Shown here in pieces: positions 8,917-16,241 of a DNA stretch of 18,834 nucleotides. Location: NCBI GenBank assembly GCA_023433505.1, contig JAEZCO010000114.1:1-18834 (forward strand), given 5' to 3'. This DNA is from Bacillota bacterium (lineage in GTDB: Bacteria; Bacillota; Clostridia; Acetivibrionales; DTU013). The notes beneath the pieces were generated by a model. It did not search any database, was not told where the DNA came from, and saw only the letters and a program-made list of their open reading frames with translations. The position numbers were made by a program, and so were the translations under genes. The number at the start of each line of letters is the position of its first letter. The stretch's first letter is position 1.

Positions 8917-10781
8917 ACAATAACCTCATCCCATGCCGGATTTAGAGTATACGGCAGCTTCATAGTAACGCTGGAATAGGAATTTTCTTCACTTTCTATC
9001 TCCAGTCCGTAATCTTTTCCATAAAACAGCTTTATTCTGGTATTGACATTTTTCAGGCCGATTCCTGTCCTGCCTCCCTGATAATGCTCTCCGGTACTGC
9101 CCGGTTCGATACCTCTGCGCAATTTGTCAAGAGTTTCCGTATCCATTCCGGTACCGTTATCGGTAATTTTGACAAAGACGGCGTGATCCATGCAGTAGGC
9201 GGAAATGCGGATGAGTCCTCCAAGGCCTTTCTTTTCAAACCCATGGACCACGGCATTTTCAACGACAGGCTGGATCAGCATTCTTAATACTTCATGCTTT
9301 AATAATGGTGCATCAATGTCCAGCTCCAGTACAAAAAGGTTGCCGTAACGCGCATTCATCAGATTGACATAGTTCTTCGTATTTTCAATTTCCTCCTCCA
9401 GCATCACGTACTGCTTGTCCCAGTTCATGTTGTATCGCATAAGCTTGCCAAGGGAGGTGATGATTTCCGATATTTCGTACTCGTGATGGGATTCCGCCAG
9501 CATGTTCACTGCCTCCAGGACATTATAAATGAAATGCTTGTTGATTTGCGACTGGAGCGCCTTTAATTCCGCTTCCTTCACGGCAATCTGCTTTTGCACG
9601 ATCACCGTGATCAGCTTTTTCACCCTTACCATCATCTTGCGGAAATGGTATGAAAGCTCTCCCATCTCGTCATTCCCATAGACCGGAATATCGACGTCCA
9701 GGTCTCCGTCCTGGACCTTGCGCATAAAGCCGATGATTTTCTTTAATTTCTTCATGAGAATGGATATGATGAAATAGACCATGAAGGAGAGCACGATGAT
9801 TCCTGTGATGATTCCCAGCAAGATATAATTTCTGACCTTGTCCAGTTTATTTACCAGCATGTTGGCGGAGGAAATCCTGTAAAGGCAGACATTGAGGGCA
9901 TCCATGCGGGAATAGACTACGGTCATGTCTTTGCCGTCATGCCGGAAGGTGAAGTTTCCTTCTTTTTCTTTTGTATTATTTTTCAGCTGGCCTTGAAGCT
10001 CTTTGCCATTCAGGTTGAATTTGGCCATAAATGCGCTTTCCGGATTATATACAAACTCCTCGTCCTTAGTGATTATGCAGTAAAAGGAATCCTCATGGCT
10101 GCTGCCGGTATTGTACATATCGTTAAAAAAGACATCCGAAAGCATGTTGATTTCCAGGATTCCCAGGTGCCTTTTTTCCGGATAGTTTATTTCCAGAGAC
10201 AAAGATACCACGTCGTCGGACCTTGCCGCCGTTATGGCCGAATCCGTGGATTTGTAGGGATGGCTGAAGCGCCAATAGTATGACCCGTTGGCTTTCATGA
10301 CCTCTTCTCTCCACTTTTCATTTATAATCCATTCTTCGTTATAGATGATCCCCCACATTTCCAATATCAGCGGATTATTCAGGAAAATCCGGATGGAGTA
10401 AATATCCGGATTGACGCTGGAAATGCTCTGGATATTGAAGAGGGCCCCCGATTTGAATCCGATGAGGTCTCCGGCATCATAATCCTGTTCGGTACTGGCA
10501 AAGGAAAGGAAGTATCTGTTGTTCATAATCATTTGGGCGGCTCTGGAACAAACCTCAACGTTTTTGCCGATATTGATCACCGCCCTGCGGACTTCTTCCT
10601 GGGCGCTTCGCAGAGAGTCGGCCTCTTCGCTTGCCTTGACGTTTTGGATAAGAATGACGCCCAATACCACAACCGGTACTGCGAGCAGCAGAATATTGGA
10701 AAGAATAAGCTTTTTTTCAATACTCAATTTTTCCAGAAATTTAGCCAGACCGCTAAACAACGTCATGATCCTGTTTGTCAT
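8913..10781 (-). CDS. Membrane sensor histidine kinase (YesM family)
   Basis: The kinase has 622 residues from the chosen start. Membrane segments are at about 26-46 and 318-341, with a 270-residue outside sensor domain between them. A HAMP domain (342-395; IPVYGNDEMGELSYHF at 365-380) is followed by the His_kinase domain with H416 in LQSQINKHFIYNVLE, and an HATPase domain with N-box IQPVVENAVVHG (503-514, N509), DNGTGM (541-546) and GIGLKNV (573-579). The usual motif is QINPHFLYN; here Lys replaces the nearly invariant Pro before the His. The open frame extends in frame to an ATG at 10919, but that start has no ribosome site and adds 46 non-hydrophobic residues, whereas ATG 10781 has AGGAG 5 nt upstream. 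The gene overlaps the response regulator by 4 bp. It should phosphorylate that regulator when an extracellular signal, probably a sugar or loaded binding protein, is present. Confidence 0.94.
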   Translation of the reverse strand: MTNRIMTLFSGLAKFLEKLSIEKKLILSNILLLAVPVVVLGVILIQNVKASEEADSLRSAQEEVRRAVINIGKNVEVCSRAAQMIMNNRYFLSFASTEQDYDAGDLIGFKSGALFNIQSISSVNPDIYSIRIFLNNPLILEMWGIIYNEEWIINEKWREEVMKANGSYYWRFSHPYKSTDSAITAARSDDVVSLSLEINYPEKRHLGILEINMLSDVFFNDMYNTGSSHEDSFYCIITKDEEFVYNPESAFMAKFNLNGKELQGQLKNNTKEKEGNFTFRHDGKDMTVVYSRMDALNVCLYRISSANMLVNKLDKVRNYILLGIITGIIVLSFMVYFIISILMKKLKKIIGFMRKVQDGDLDVDIPVYGNDEMGELSYHFRKMMVRVKKLITVIVQKQIAVKEAELKALQSQINKHFIYNVLEAVNMLAESHHEYEISEIITSLGKLMRYNMNWDKQYVMLEEEIENTKNYVNLMNARYGNLFVLELDIDAPLLKHEVLRMLIQPVVENAVVHGFEKKGLGGLIRISAYCMDHAVFVKITDNGTGMDTETLDKLRRGIEPGSTGEHYQGGRTGIGLKNVNTRIKLFYGKDYGLEIESEENSYSSVTMKLPYTLNPAWDEVIV

Positions 10782-10786
10782 TTTTT

Positions 10787-10791
10787 CTCCT
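10787..10791 (-). promoter_or_regulatory. Ribosome binding site that fixes the kinase start
   Basis: On the minus strand AGGAG is followed by AAAAA and then ATG at 10781. No comparable site precedes the upstream in-frame ATG at 10919, so the shorter protein is preferred. Confidence 0.8.
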
Positions 10792-10945
10792 AACCCTGCA
10801 CAGCCAGAAGCAAAAAGTTTGAAATCTCTTTGTGCATATTTTTCCGCCATTGCCCCGTATGCCAAACCATGGACGGCATGCCAGGGTTTAAAGATGAATA
10901 GTTCTATTACTTCATGCATTATAATTATCGTTCGGAAATGTATAT

Positions 10946-10975
10946 ATAATATTATTATATAATAAGAATATGCAA
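10946..10975 (-). promoter_or_regulatory. Candidate promoter of the two-component operon
   Basis: On the minus strand TTGCAT (10970-10975) is followed after 18 nt by TATTAT (10946-10951), within a very AT-rich run of TA steps. Transcription would start near 10939 and leave a leader of roughly 160 nt before the kinase ATG at 10781. The leader has no recognised riboswitch. The rest of the gap up to 11063 holds only the palindrome at 11024-11041. Confidence 0.45.
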
Positions 10976-11023
10976 ATGCCTATACTTTTTTATTTTCCTT
11001 TAGCACGGGAGACGGGCGGTCTT

Positions 11024-11041
11024 CGGCCATGAGCATGGCCG
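11024..11041. repeat. Perfect 8-bp palindrome upstream of the kinase promoter
   Basis: CGGCCATG and CATGGCCG flank a 2-bp centre (AG). The site lies about 50 bp upstream of the -35 box of the candidate kinase promoter and just beyond the yfhO terminator in the direction of transcription. It could be an operator or a secondary hairpin in read-through RNA. No regulator for it is known here. Confidence 0.4.
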
Positions 11042-11063
11042 TCAGGCATGGGAAGAGAATAAA

Positions 11064-11089
11064 GGAAGGCTGTAATTATAAAGCCTTCC
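11064..11089 (-). terminator. Intrinsic terminator of yfhO, overlapping its stop codon
   Basis: On the minus strand GGAAGGCT (11089-11082) pairs with AGCCTTCC (11071-11064) across a 10-nt loop and is followed by TTTATTCTC. The TAA stop codon (11078-11076) lies in the loop, so the 5' arm is the last coding part of the gene. Confidence 0.8.
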
Positions 11090-13712
11090 CGAAACGTTCC
11101 ATTATGAGCTTTCTCCGGCTTATTACAGCTACCAGCACAAGTACGATCAATGACACTGCTGTAATCACCAGGCCTGGGATAAACTTATCCGGAATAAACC
11201 AGGTTTCAATTTTATGAGGGCCTGCAGTGACCTCAAAGGCCAGGAGGCAATCATCGATGGCCAGTGTTTTCACTTCCTGGCCGTCAACCTTTACATGCCA
11301 GCCTTGATTATATAGCACGGACATCACTACCAGGCCCGGGTTTTCAGCCGTTATACTGCCACGAATGCCGGTGTCCTCAATTTGCTCCACCTTCAGTGCA
11401 TTTTTGCCGACGGCAGCGACAGCGTTTTTGAAAGCGGGGATATCCAGGCCGCTGGCATAGACCTCAAACCTTCCGGACTCGGGAGCGGTCTTGTCAAAGG
11501 TGATTTCCATTTCCGGCTGGGTACCGGCTTTGCAGAAGCCCAGGTCAACCAGGGTGGAATGGCGGGGATTGAAATCAACCTTTTTCCCGTTCACCGTGAC
11601 GAAGGCACTGCCTTTCATCCCGGAAGGGGACTTATAGTAAAGGTAAACCTGCTGGTCTTTTTCTACCTTGATCTGGACCTTTGCGGTAGACCCCGTATCC
11701 TTGTTGGTGCGCGTAAAGCTGTAATATTTCGTACCCGTACCGTTGTAGGTCAGATTATAGTTGACGCCCTGTTTCTGGTCAATGGGCACAAAAATGTCCT
11801 TGATGCCTGAAATGCTTTTCATCAGATTGTTCTGGGTATCAAAGGGGTTGGAGGCGTAACTGCTGAACTTCCCAAACTCAATGGGGGCCATGAAGCCCAG
11901 GGGCAGGGCATAAGGATTTGTAAATACCGTTATTTCGTCGGTGGATGCAAGCTTGGTATACAAACTTTCTTCAATGTTCATGGAGCGGTAGATCAAATAT
12001 TTGATGCCGAAAATCGAATCCAGTACCGGCGTGGAGCCCTCATAGCCGCAGCTGTTAATACCGTTGGTATGATAGCCCAGGTTTTGCAGCATTTTCACCG
12101 GCTGCTTGGAGGAGGTGGAGGAAAAATAGGAAAGGCCCCGGTAATTGTACAGGAAAGGGTCATTGGTGGTTTTGGGCGGCATGATCTCCATGCGGTAAAA
12201 ATCCGTATCTTTTGCAGAAATACCGGCAATGCGGTCGCGGATCTCCGCTACTTCCTTGCCGCTTGCGTATCCGTCCCGGACGGAATAGCCTTCAACCATA
12301 TCGATTTTATTAATGGTCAGAATTGTGTTTGTGATCATTTCGACAACAATGACTAAAGTGATAACCACCAGCCGGGAGGAAGGCGAAATGCTCCTCGCAC
12401 GGTCAAAGGTGAGGGCTGCGGCATACAACACGGTACAGAAGATGCTGGCGTACAATGTAAGATAGTCAAGCTTTATATCGTCGAATTTCTGTGAGATCAG
12501 GACCAGACCCAGGATTGTCAGGCAGATGGCTCCGATCTGTTTGCCGGTGAACTCCCGCAGACTGTCAAAGGCTTTGTAGCACATGGACAGGACCAGGAAG
12601 ACATAGACAAAGGAAAAACGGTAGGGAATCTGGTTTGGAAAATGCATTCCGTGCCATATGAAATTCAGGATATCCATATTGAAGCTCAAGATTAAAACGA
12701 GCAGCAGCGCCAGATGCCAGAACTTTTCCTTCATACGGATGCTCCGGCTGAGAAAATAGACCGGCAGAAGGATCAAAACGATAATTCCGCAGTAAATGTT
12801 TGGCATGCCTTCCCGGATGGATGGCGTGGGAAAGGTGAACTGCCTGGTAATAAAATCAAACATGTCGAAGTAATGGGTTAGAGTTTTTGGAAAGATATCG
12901 CTGGCCGCAGAGGTAGTCTTAAGGGCGAAGTAGGTTGGAAGCAGCAGTATGGCGGATAATCCGGCGGACAACAGGGAATATCCCGCGAACTGCGCCGTCT
13001 TTTTAAACAGCAGGGAGCGTTCACCGGTACCGTGATACTGAAACAGGCATACGGGATAATACAGAATATTAAAGAAGCAAATAAAGAACCCCATATAGAA
13101 ATTTGCAAATAGAGCTACGGCAAGGGTAATGCAAAAGAACAGGCCCCGTCCGTCCCGGACCAGCTTCACCATTCCCAGCATGATCAAGGGCAGGAGATAA
13201 ATTGAGTCCATCCACATGATGTTCCAGCTAAACACCAGAACATAGCTGGAAAGAGCATAAAGCAGGGAAAATGCGGCGGTGATAAGGCTCTGTTTGCGGT
13301 GGACGCCCTTTAAGTAAATGGAAAAACATGCTCCGGACAGTCCAACCTTTAATAATGTCAGGAAAAGTACGGCTTCCGACAGATAGGACTTAGGAAATAA
13401 CAAGGCCAGGAGGTTCAGGGGGCTGGCCAGATAATAGCCGAACAAAGGAAGATAATTGGTCCCAAGACCGCCCTTCCAGGAAAAAAGCAGGCTGGACAGC
13501 GACTTGAACTTGTCCTGCAGATCCGAAATAAAAGGGGCATATTGATGATAAAGGTCGATAATCAGCAAGTCCCATTTTGCAAAAGGGAAAATCCCATGAA
13601 CCGCGTAGGCCAGCTCAAGGATCAGTGCGGGCAAAAAAAATGAGAGAAGAATGATTCGATTTCTGCCGATAAACGGGTATGTATGTTTTTTAACTGCGGC
13701 TGTAAACTTCAA
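11076..13712 (-). CDS. yfhO: YfhO-family multi-pass membrane protein
   Basis: The protein has 878 residues from a TTG start at 13712, which has AAAGGGG 8 nt upstream. An ATG at 13787 would add 25 charged residues and has no ribosome site. Family features: a first membrane segment at about 20-40; an acidic outside loop WDLLIIDLYHQYAPF (about 47-61); NIMWMDSIYLLPL (164-176); and NQIPYRFSF (360-368). About 12-13 membrane segments occupy roughly the first 470 residues. A large soluble, beta-rich, extracytoplasmic region (about 470-830) follows, then a last membrane helix near 840-860. YfhO proteins resemble GT-C-fold glycosyltransferases; in Bacillus subtilis YfhO is linked to sugar decoration of lipoteichoic acid. 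A role in adding sugars to a cell-surface polymer is inferred; donor and acceptor are unknown. It appears to be its own transcription unit, with an upstream promoter region and a terminator. Confidence 0.92.
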   Translation of the reverse strand: MKFTAAVKKHTYPFIGRNRIILLSFFLPALILELAYAVHGIFPFAKWDLLIIDLYHQYAPFISDLQDKFKSLSSLLFSWKGGLGTNYLPLFGYYLASPLNLLALLFPKSYLSEAVLFLTLLKVGLSGACFSIYLKGVHRKQSLITAAFSLLYALSSYVLVFSWNIMWMDSIYLLPLIMLGMVKLVRDGRGLFFCITLAVALFANFYMGFFICFFNILYYPVCLFQYHGTGERSLLFKKTAQFAGYSLLSAGLSAILLLPTYFALKTTSAASDIFPKTLTHYFDMFDFITRQFTFPTPSIREGMPNIYCGIIVLILLPVYFLSRSIRMKEKFWHLALLLVLILSFNMDILNFIWHGMHFPNQIPYRFSFVYVFLVLSMCYKAFDSLREFTGKQIGAICLTILGLVLISQKFDDIKLDYLTLYASIFCTVLYAAALTFDRARSISPSSRLVVITLVIVVEMITNTILTINKIDMVEGYSVRDGYASGKEVAEIRDRIAGISAKDTDFYRMEIMPPKTTNDPFLYNYRGLSYFSSTSSKQPVKMLQNLGYHTNGINSCGYEGSTPVLDSIFGIKYLIYRSMNIEESLYTKLASTDEITVFTNPYALPLGFMAPIEFGKFSSYASNPFDTQNNLMKSISGIKDIFVPIDQKQGVNYNLTYNGTGTKYYSFTRTNKDTGSTAKVQIKVEKDQQVYLYYKSPSGMKGSAFVTVNGKKVDFNPRHSTLVDLGFCKAGTQPEMEITFDKTAPESGRFEVYASGLDIPAFKNAVAAVGKNALKVEQIEDTGIRGSITAENPGLVVMSVLYNQGWHVKVDGQEVKTLAIDDCLLAFEVTAGPHKIETWFIPDKFIPGLVITAVSLIVLVLVAVISRRKLIMERFGKAL

Positions 13713-13720
13713 GGTATATT

Positions 13721-13727
13721 CCCCTTT
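13721..13727 (-). promoter_or_regulatory. Ribosome binding site that selects the TTG start of yfhO
   Basis: On the minus strand AAAGGGG lies 8 nt before TTG at 13712. The next upstream in-frame ATG (13787) has no such site and would start inside the AT-rich promoter region. Confidence 0.7.
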
Positions 13728-13752
13728 TTTTTGAACTTTTTCACTTCTCTTA

Positions 13753-13780
13753 GTTTTACATAGGTTGACTTTTTTTTCAA
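13753..13780 (-). promoter_or_regulatory. Weak candidate promoter of yfhO
   Basis: On the minus strand TTGAAA (13775-13780) and TAAAAC (13753-13758) are separated by 16 nt. The -10 box matches only 4 of 6 consensus bases, as expected for a promoter that depends on an activator. It lies directly downstream of the TTGTAC array at 13799-13853. Confidence 0.3.
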
Positions 13781-13798
13781 GATACAATTGGTGTTATT

Positions 13799-13853
13799 AG
13801 TACAATTCTGTGCTAAAATGTTGTACTGATAAATTGACTGCTTGTTTGTACAA
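13799..13853. repeat. Array of TTGTAC/GTACAA boxes upstream of yfhO
   Basis: Three boxes occur: AGTACAA (13799-13805), TTGTACT (13821-13827) and the palindrome TTGTACAA (13846-13853). The first two form a perfect 7-bp inverted repeat. Box centres are 23 and 25 bp apart. A partial fourth copy, TACAATT, lies at 13784-13790 and repeats bases 13801-13807. The array sits just upstream of the likely yfhO promoter and between the yfhO and symporter genes, so it looks like a protein-binding site. Confidence 0.5.
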
Positions 13854-13873
13854 TATGTTCCACAGGGAGAATC

Positions 13874-15283
13874 TCAAAAGTGGAAAAGCTGAGCCGCCAG
13901 CTTTAAAATAAACTCGAACAATCCTGTATAATATAAAAATACGATGATAAGCAAAACCGGTGTTACATAGCGGGTAATAAAATAAATTACATCAATGACG
14001 CCGCCTGTTTTCAGCCGGCCCTGGTTGGTAAGCTCGTCTTTGATATCGTCCTTTTTAACAAAGTAGCCTATGAACAGGGCGATGAAAAGCCCGCCCAGCG
14101 GCAGCAGGATGTTAGAGGAGGCAAAGTCGAACAAATCGAAAAAGCTTTTGCCCAGGAGGCTGACTCCGCCGAGAATGCTTTTACTGTCTGCGGAAAGGGC
14201 TGCAAGGGACCCCACGGCTACGATGATGGCAGCATTTATTAGAACGGCTTTTGTCCTGGAAAGCCCTTTCTCTTCGGTGAAATATGCCACAGGCACTTCA
14301 ACCAGGGAGATCATTGCACAGGTTGCCGCTATGGAGGTTAATATGAAAAAGGCCACAAGAAGAATGTTGCCAAAGGGCATTTGAGAGAACACCATGGGAA
14401 TGGTCATGAATAAAAGGCCCGGCCCGGCACCCGGCTCCATTCCGAAGGAGAAAACCGCAGGGAATATGGCAAGACCGGCAAGGAGAGAAACCAGCGTGTC
14501 CGACAATGCCACCTTTAAGGAGGTTCCAACCATATTGTTATCTTCGGTAAAGTAGCTTCCGTAAGTAACCATGGTCCCCATTCCAAGGGACAGCTTGAAG
14601 AAAGCAAGGCCTAATGCCGTCAGGATGGCAACCCCCGTCAGCTGTGAGAAATCGACATGAAAAAGGAAATTCAAGCCCTTTACGGCGTTGGGGAGTGTCA
14701 GCGCTCTTATATCACAGATAATAATCAGTACAAACAGGACGGGCATGAGTATCTTGGTAATTCGCTCGATGCCTTTTTTTACGCCGGCGATAAGAATTGC
14801 GGAGACAACGGCCATGACGACGATCTGCCAGATAATCGGAGAGTAGGGGCCGAGGAGGGTGGCGGTAAATTTTGATTCCGCTGTCTTTGCGGTTATTCCG
14901 GAGAAATTGCCCAGGACCGCCTTGACAACATAGGAGTAAACCCAGCCTGCCACACAGCTGTAAAAGAACATGATCAGATAGGAGGATAAAATGCCCGCAA
15001 AGCCGATGGTTTTCCAGGCGGTCCTGGGGCCTTTCAAGGCTCCGAAAGCGCCGATGGTATTTTTTTTGGTCCTGCGGCCGATGTAAAACTCACTGATCAT
15101 GACAGGAAGGCCGACAAACAGGATACAGAGCAAATAAACCAGAAGGAATGCGCCGCCGCCGTATTTTCCCGTTAAGTAAGGGAATTTCCATATGTTGCCC
15201 AGTCCTACCGCAGAGCCCAGCGTTGCAAAAAACACGGCCAGGCCGGATGAAAAGCCTTCTCTTTTTTGCGTTCCTTTTTCCAA
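13874..15283 (-). CDS. Neurotransmitter:sodium symporter (NSS/SNF) family transporter
   Basis: This 469-residue LeuT-fold transporter couples sodium entry to uptake of a small solute, in bacteria usually an amino acid. The N terminus carries the family signature GSAVGLGNIWKFPYLTGKYGG (23-43). Helix 6 has the unwound substrate-site motif FFKLSLGMGTMVTYGSYF (228-245). About 12 membrane segments are visible. Helix 7 contains DTLVS (262-266), in which Asp262 and Ser266 fall near the positions of LeuT Asn286 and Glu290. An acidic residue here is thought to replace the chloride needed by animal members, so chloride-independent transport is inferred. The start is TTG at 15283 with AGGAGAG 7 nt upstream. 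A short hairpin in the last codons (13885-13904) is not a convincing terminator. The substrate is unknown, and there is no obvious link to the sugar genes. Confidence 0.93.
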   Translation of the reverse strand: MEKGTQKREGFSSGLAVFFATLGSAVGLGNIWKFPYLTGKYGGGAFLLVYLLCILFVGLPVMISEFYIGRRTKKNTIGAFGALKGPRTAWKTIGFAGILSSYLIMFFYSCVAGWVYSYVVKAVLGNFSGITAKTAESKFTATLLGPYSPIIWQIVVMAVVSAILIAGVKKGIERITKILMPVLFVLIIICDIRALTLPNAVKGLNFLFHVDFSQLTGVAILTALGLAFFKLSLGMGTMVTYGSYFTEDNNMVGTSLKVALSDTLVSLLAGLAIFPAVFSFGMEPGAGPGLLFMTIPMVFSQMPFGNILLVAFFILTSIAATCAMISLVEVPVAYFTEEKGLSRTKAVLINAAIIVAVGSLAALSADSKSILGGVSLLGKSFFDLFDFASSNILLPLGGLFIALFIGYFVKKDDIKDELTNQGRLKTGGVIDVIYFITRYVTPVLLIIVFLYYTGLFEFILKLAAQLFHF

Positions 15284-15334
15284 AGCAAATCTCTCCTAAC
15301 GCTACAAAATGTAAAAATTTCTGTCAACGTAGAT

Positions 15335-15364
15335 ATTCTATCCCTTTTTCAATAAAAATTGCAA
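15335..15364 (-). promoter_or_regulatory. Candidate promoter of the sodium symporter gene
   Basis: On the minus strand TTGCAA (15359-15364) and TAGAAT (15335-15340, 5 of 6 bases) are separated by 18 nt, giving a leader of about 45 nt before the TTG start. A second option, TTGACA at 15322-15327, has a poor -10 partner. Confidence 0.5.
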
Positions 15365-15430
15365 GAGAAGCTATACCGATTGTTAACAGAAATTATTGCG
15401 GGAGCGATATGCCTTTACTCATCCATTGCT

Positions 15431-16021
15431 TCAAACACCTGTTTTCCCGGTTTTTAGAAATGCTTTAAGCTGTTTCTTTACCAGCAGGCGGATGAATAAA
15501 GCTGCTGAGATCACTAAGCCTATCAACTCGGGAATTCCGATAAACGGATTGGACAGGGCTTGTGTTAGAGAGAGGACGGATACGCTGTTAAATTCGCGGC
15601 TTGTAATCTTTGTCAAAGCTGTAAGGATGCCCTCCGGTGATTGCACCATGGAAAGATCATAAACGGGCCAGAACAGCGTGTTGGGGTACAGCCACATACT
15701 GTCCAGTATCAGGTGGATCAAACTGCAGGCGGCCAGAGTCAGAAGCCATGGCTGTCTGCTTTTTCTCCATATCCGCCAGCCGATGCCGGCCAGCAGCAGT
15801 ATGAATAACAGTGAGTGGGCAAATATACGGCCGGAATGAATAGAACCGTCAGCAATCAGGAAAATGACCAGCTTATCGATCAGGTCGGGAAGGATTGCGC
15901 CGATAAATACCAAACGGTAATCGATATGCCTGTTGAATTTTTCAAGTTTTCCCTTTAAACCGCCCTTATCGGCTGCAGCCGCAGCAGCATAGGTAAGTCC
16001 CAAATGTCCAAATAGCAGCAT
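15431..16021 (-). CDS. YdjM/DUF457-like membrane-bound predicted metal-dependent hydrolase
   Basis: The protein has 196 residues from ATG 16021, chosen because GGAG lies 6 nt upstream; in-frame ATGs at 16033, 16042 and 16081 lack such sites. The pattern matches the PF04307 group of small membrane proteins with conserved His and Asp: GHLGLTY at 5-11 (His6), ILPDLIDK at 43-50, FAHSLL at 67-72 (His69) and LIHLILDSMW at 101-110 (His103, Asp107). About four hydrophobic helices are present. These residues suggest a metal site at the membrane. The reaction is not known for the family, and some members are induced by DNA damage. It has its own extended -10 promoter and a long leader with a strong hairpin. 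No terminator is visible after the stop codon. Confidence is high for the family and low for function. Confidence 0.8.
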   Translation of the reverse strand: MLLFGHLGLTYAAAAAADKGGLKGKLEKFNRHIDYRLVFIGAILPDLIDKLVIFLIADGSIHSGRIFAHSLLFILLLAGIGWRIWRKSRQPWLLTLAACSLIHLILDSMWLYPNTLFWPVYDLSMVQSPEGILTALTKITSREFNSVSVLSLTQALSNPFIGIPELIGLVISAALFIRLLVKKQLKAFLKTGKTGV

Positions 16022-16105
16022 TGTTTTCTCCATAAGTACCATAGTAAAAGCTAAGGTGCCTCTATAGCTGCAGCAAAACAAACATTGATCCGCCTTCAGT
16101 TATAT

Positions 16106-16153
16106 GCCATTCAGAAATAGGACAAAGGCTTCGGCGCCCTATTTCTGAATGGC
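16106..16153. repeat. 48-nt perfect-stem hairpin in the leader of the YdjM-like gene
   Basis: GCCATTCAGAAATAGG (16106-16121) pairs perfectly over 16 bp with CCTATTTCTGAATGGC (16138-16153). The 16-nt loop can itself fold into GC-TTCG-GC, a UUCG-like tetraloop. There is no T-run on either side, so it is not a simple terminator. It falls inside the predicted transcript of the gene at 15431-16021 and downstream of the enzyme gene that ends at 16242. It could be a leader regulatory hairpin, an RNA-processing site or a REP-like dispersed element. Confidence 0.75.
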
Positions 16154-16192
16154 TAAATAAGTGCTTTGCTATGGTACGGGTCTTTTTCTGCA

Positions 16193-16201
16193 ATTATACC
16201 A
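16193..16201 (-). promoter_or_regulatory. Extended -10 promoter of the YdjM-like gene
   Basis: On the minus strand TGG is followed by a perfect TATAAT (16193-16198), the extended -10 form. The -35 region (TTCTAA, 17 nt upstream) is weak, which extended -10 promoters tolerate. Transcription would start near 16186 and give a leader of about 165 nt. Confidence 0.6.
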
Positions 16202-16241
16202 TTTGTACGCCGGTTTTAGAATAGCCAATTATGCAAGAGAT

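Noticed and set aside
10782..10919. In-frame upstream extension of the sensor kinase to an ATG at 10919
   Set aside because: No ribosome site precedes that ATG, the 46 added residues do not look like part of the membrane topology, and a good AGGAG supports the ATG at 10781.
13713..13787. Longer reading of yfhO from an ATG at 13787
   Set aside because: It would start within the likely promoter, lacks a ribosome site and adds a lysine-rich non-family segment; the TTG at 13712 has AAAGGGG at proper spacing.
13885..13904. Hairpin AAAGCTG/CAGCTTT at the end of the symporter gene as a terminator
   Set aside because: It is inside the last codons, has only 7 bp, and the following sequence (TTCCACTTTTG) is a poor T-run.
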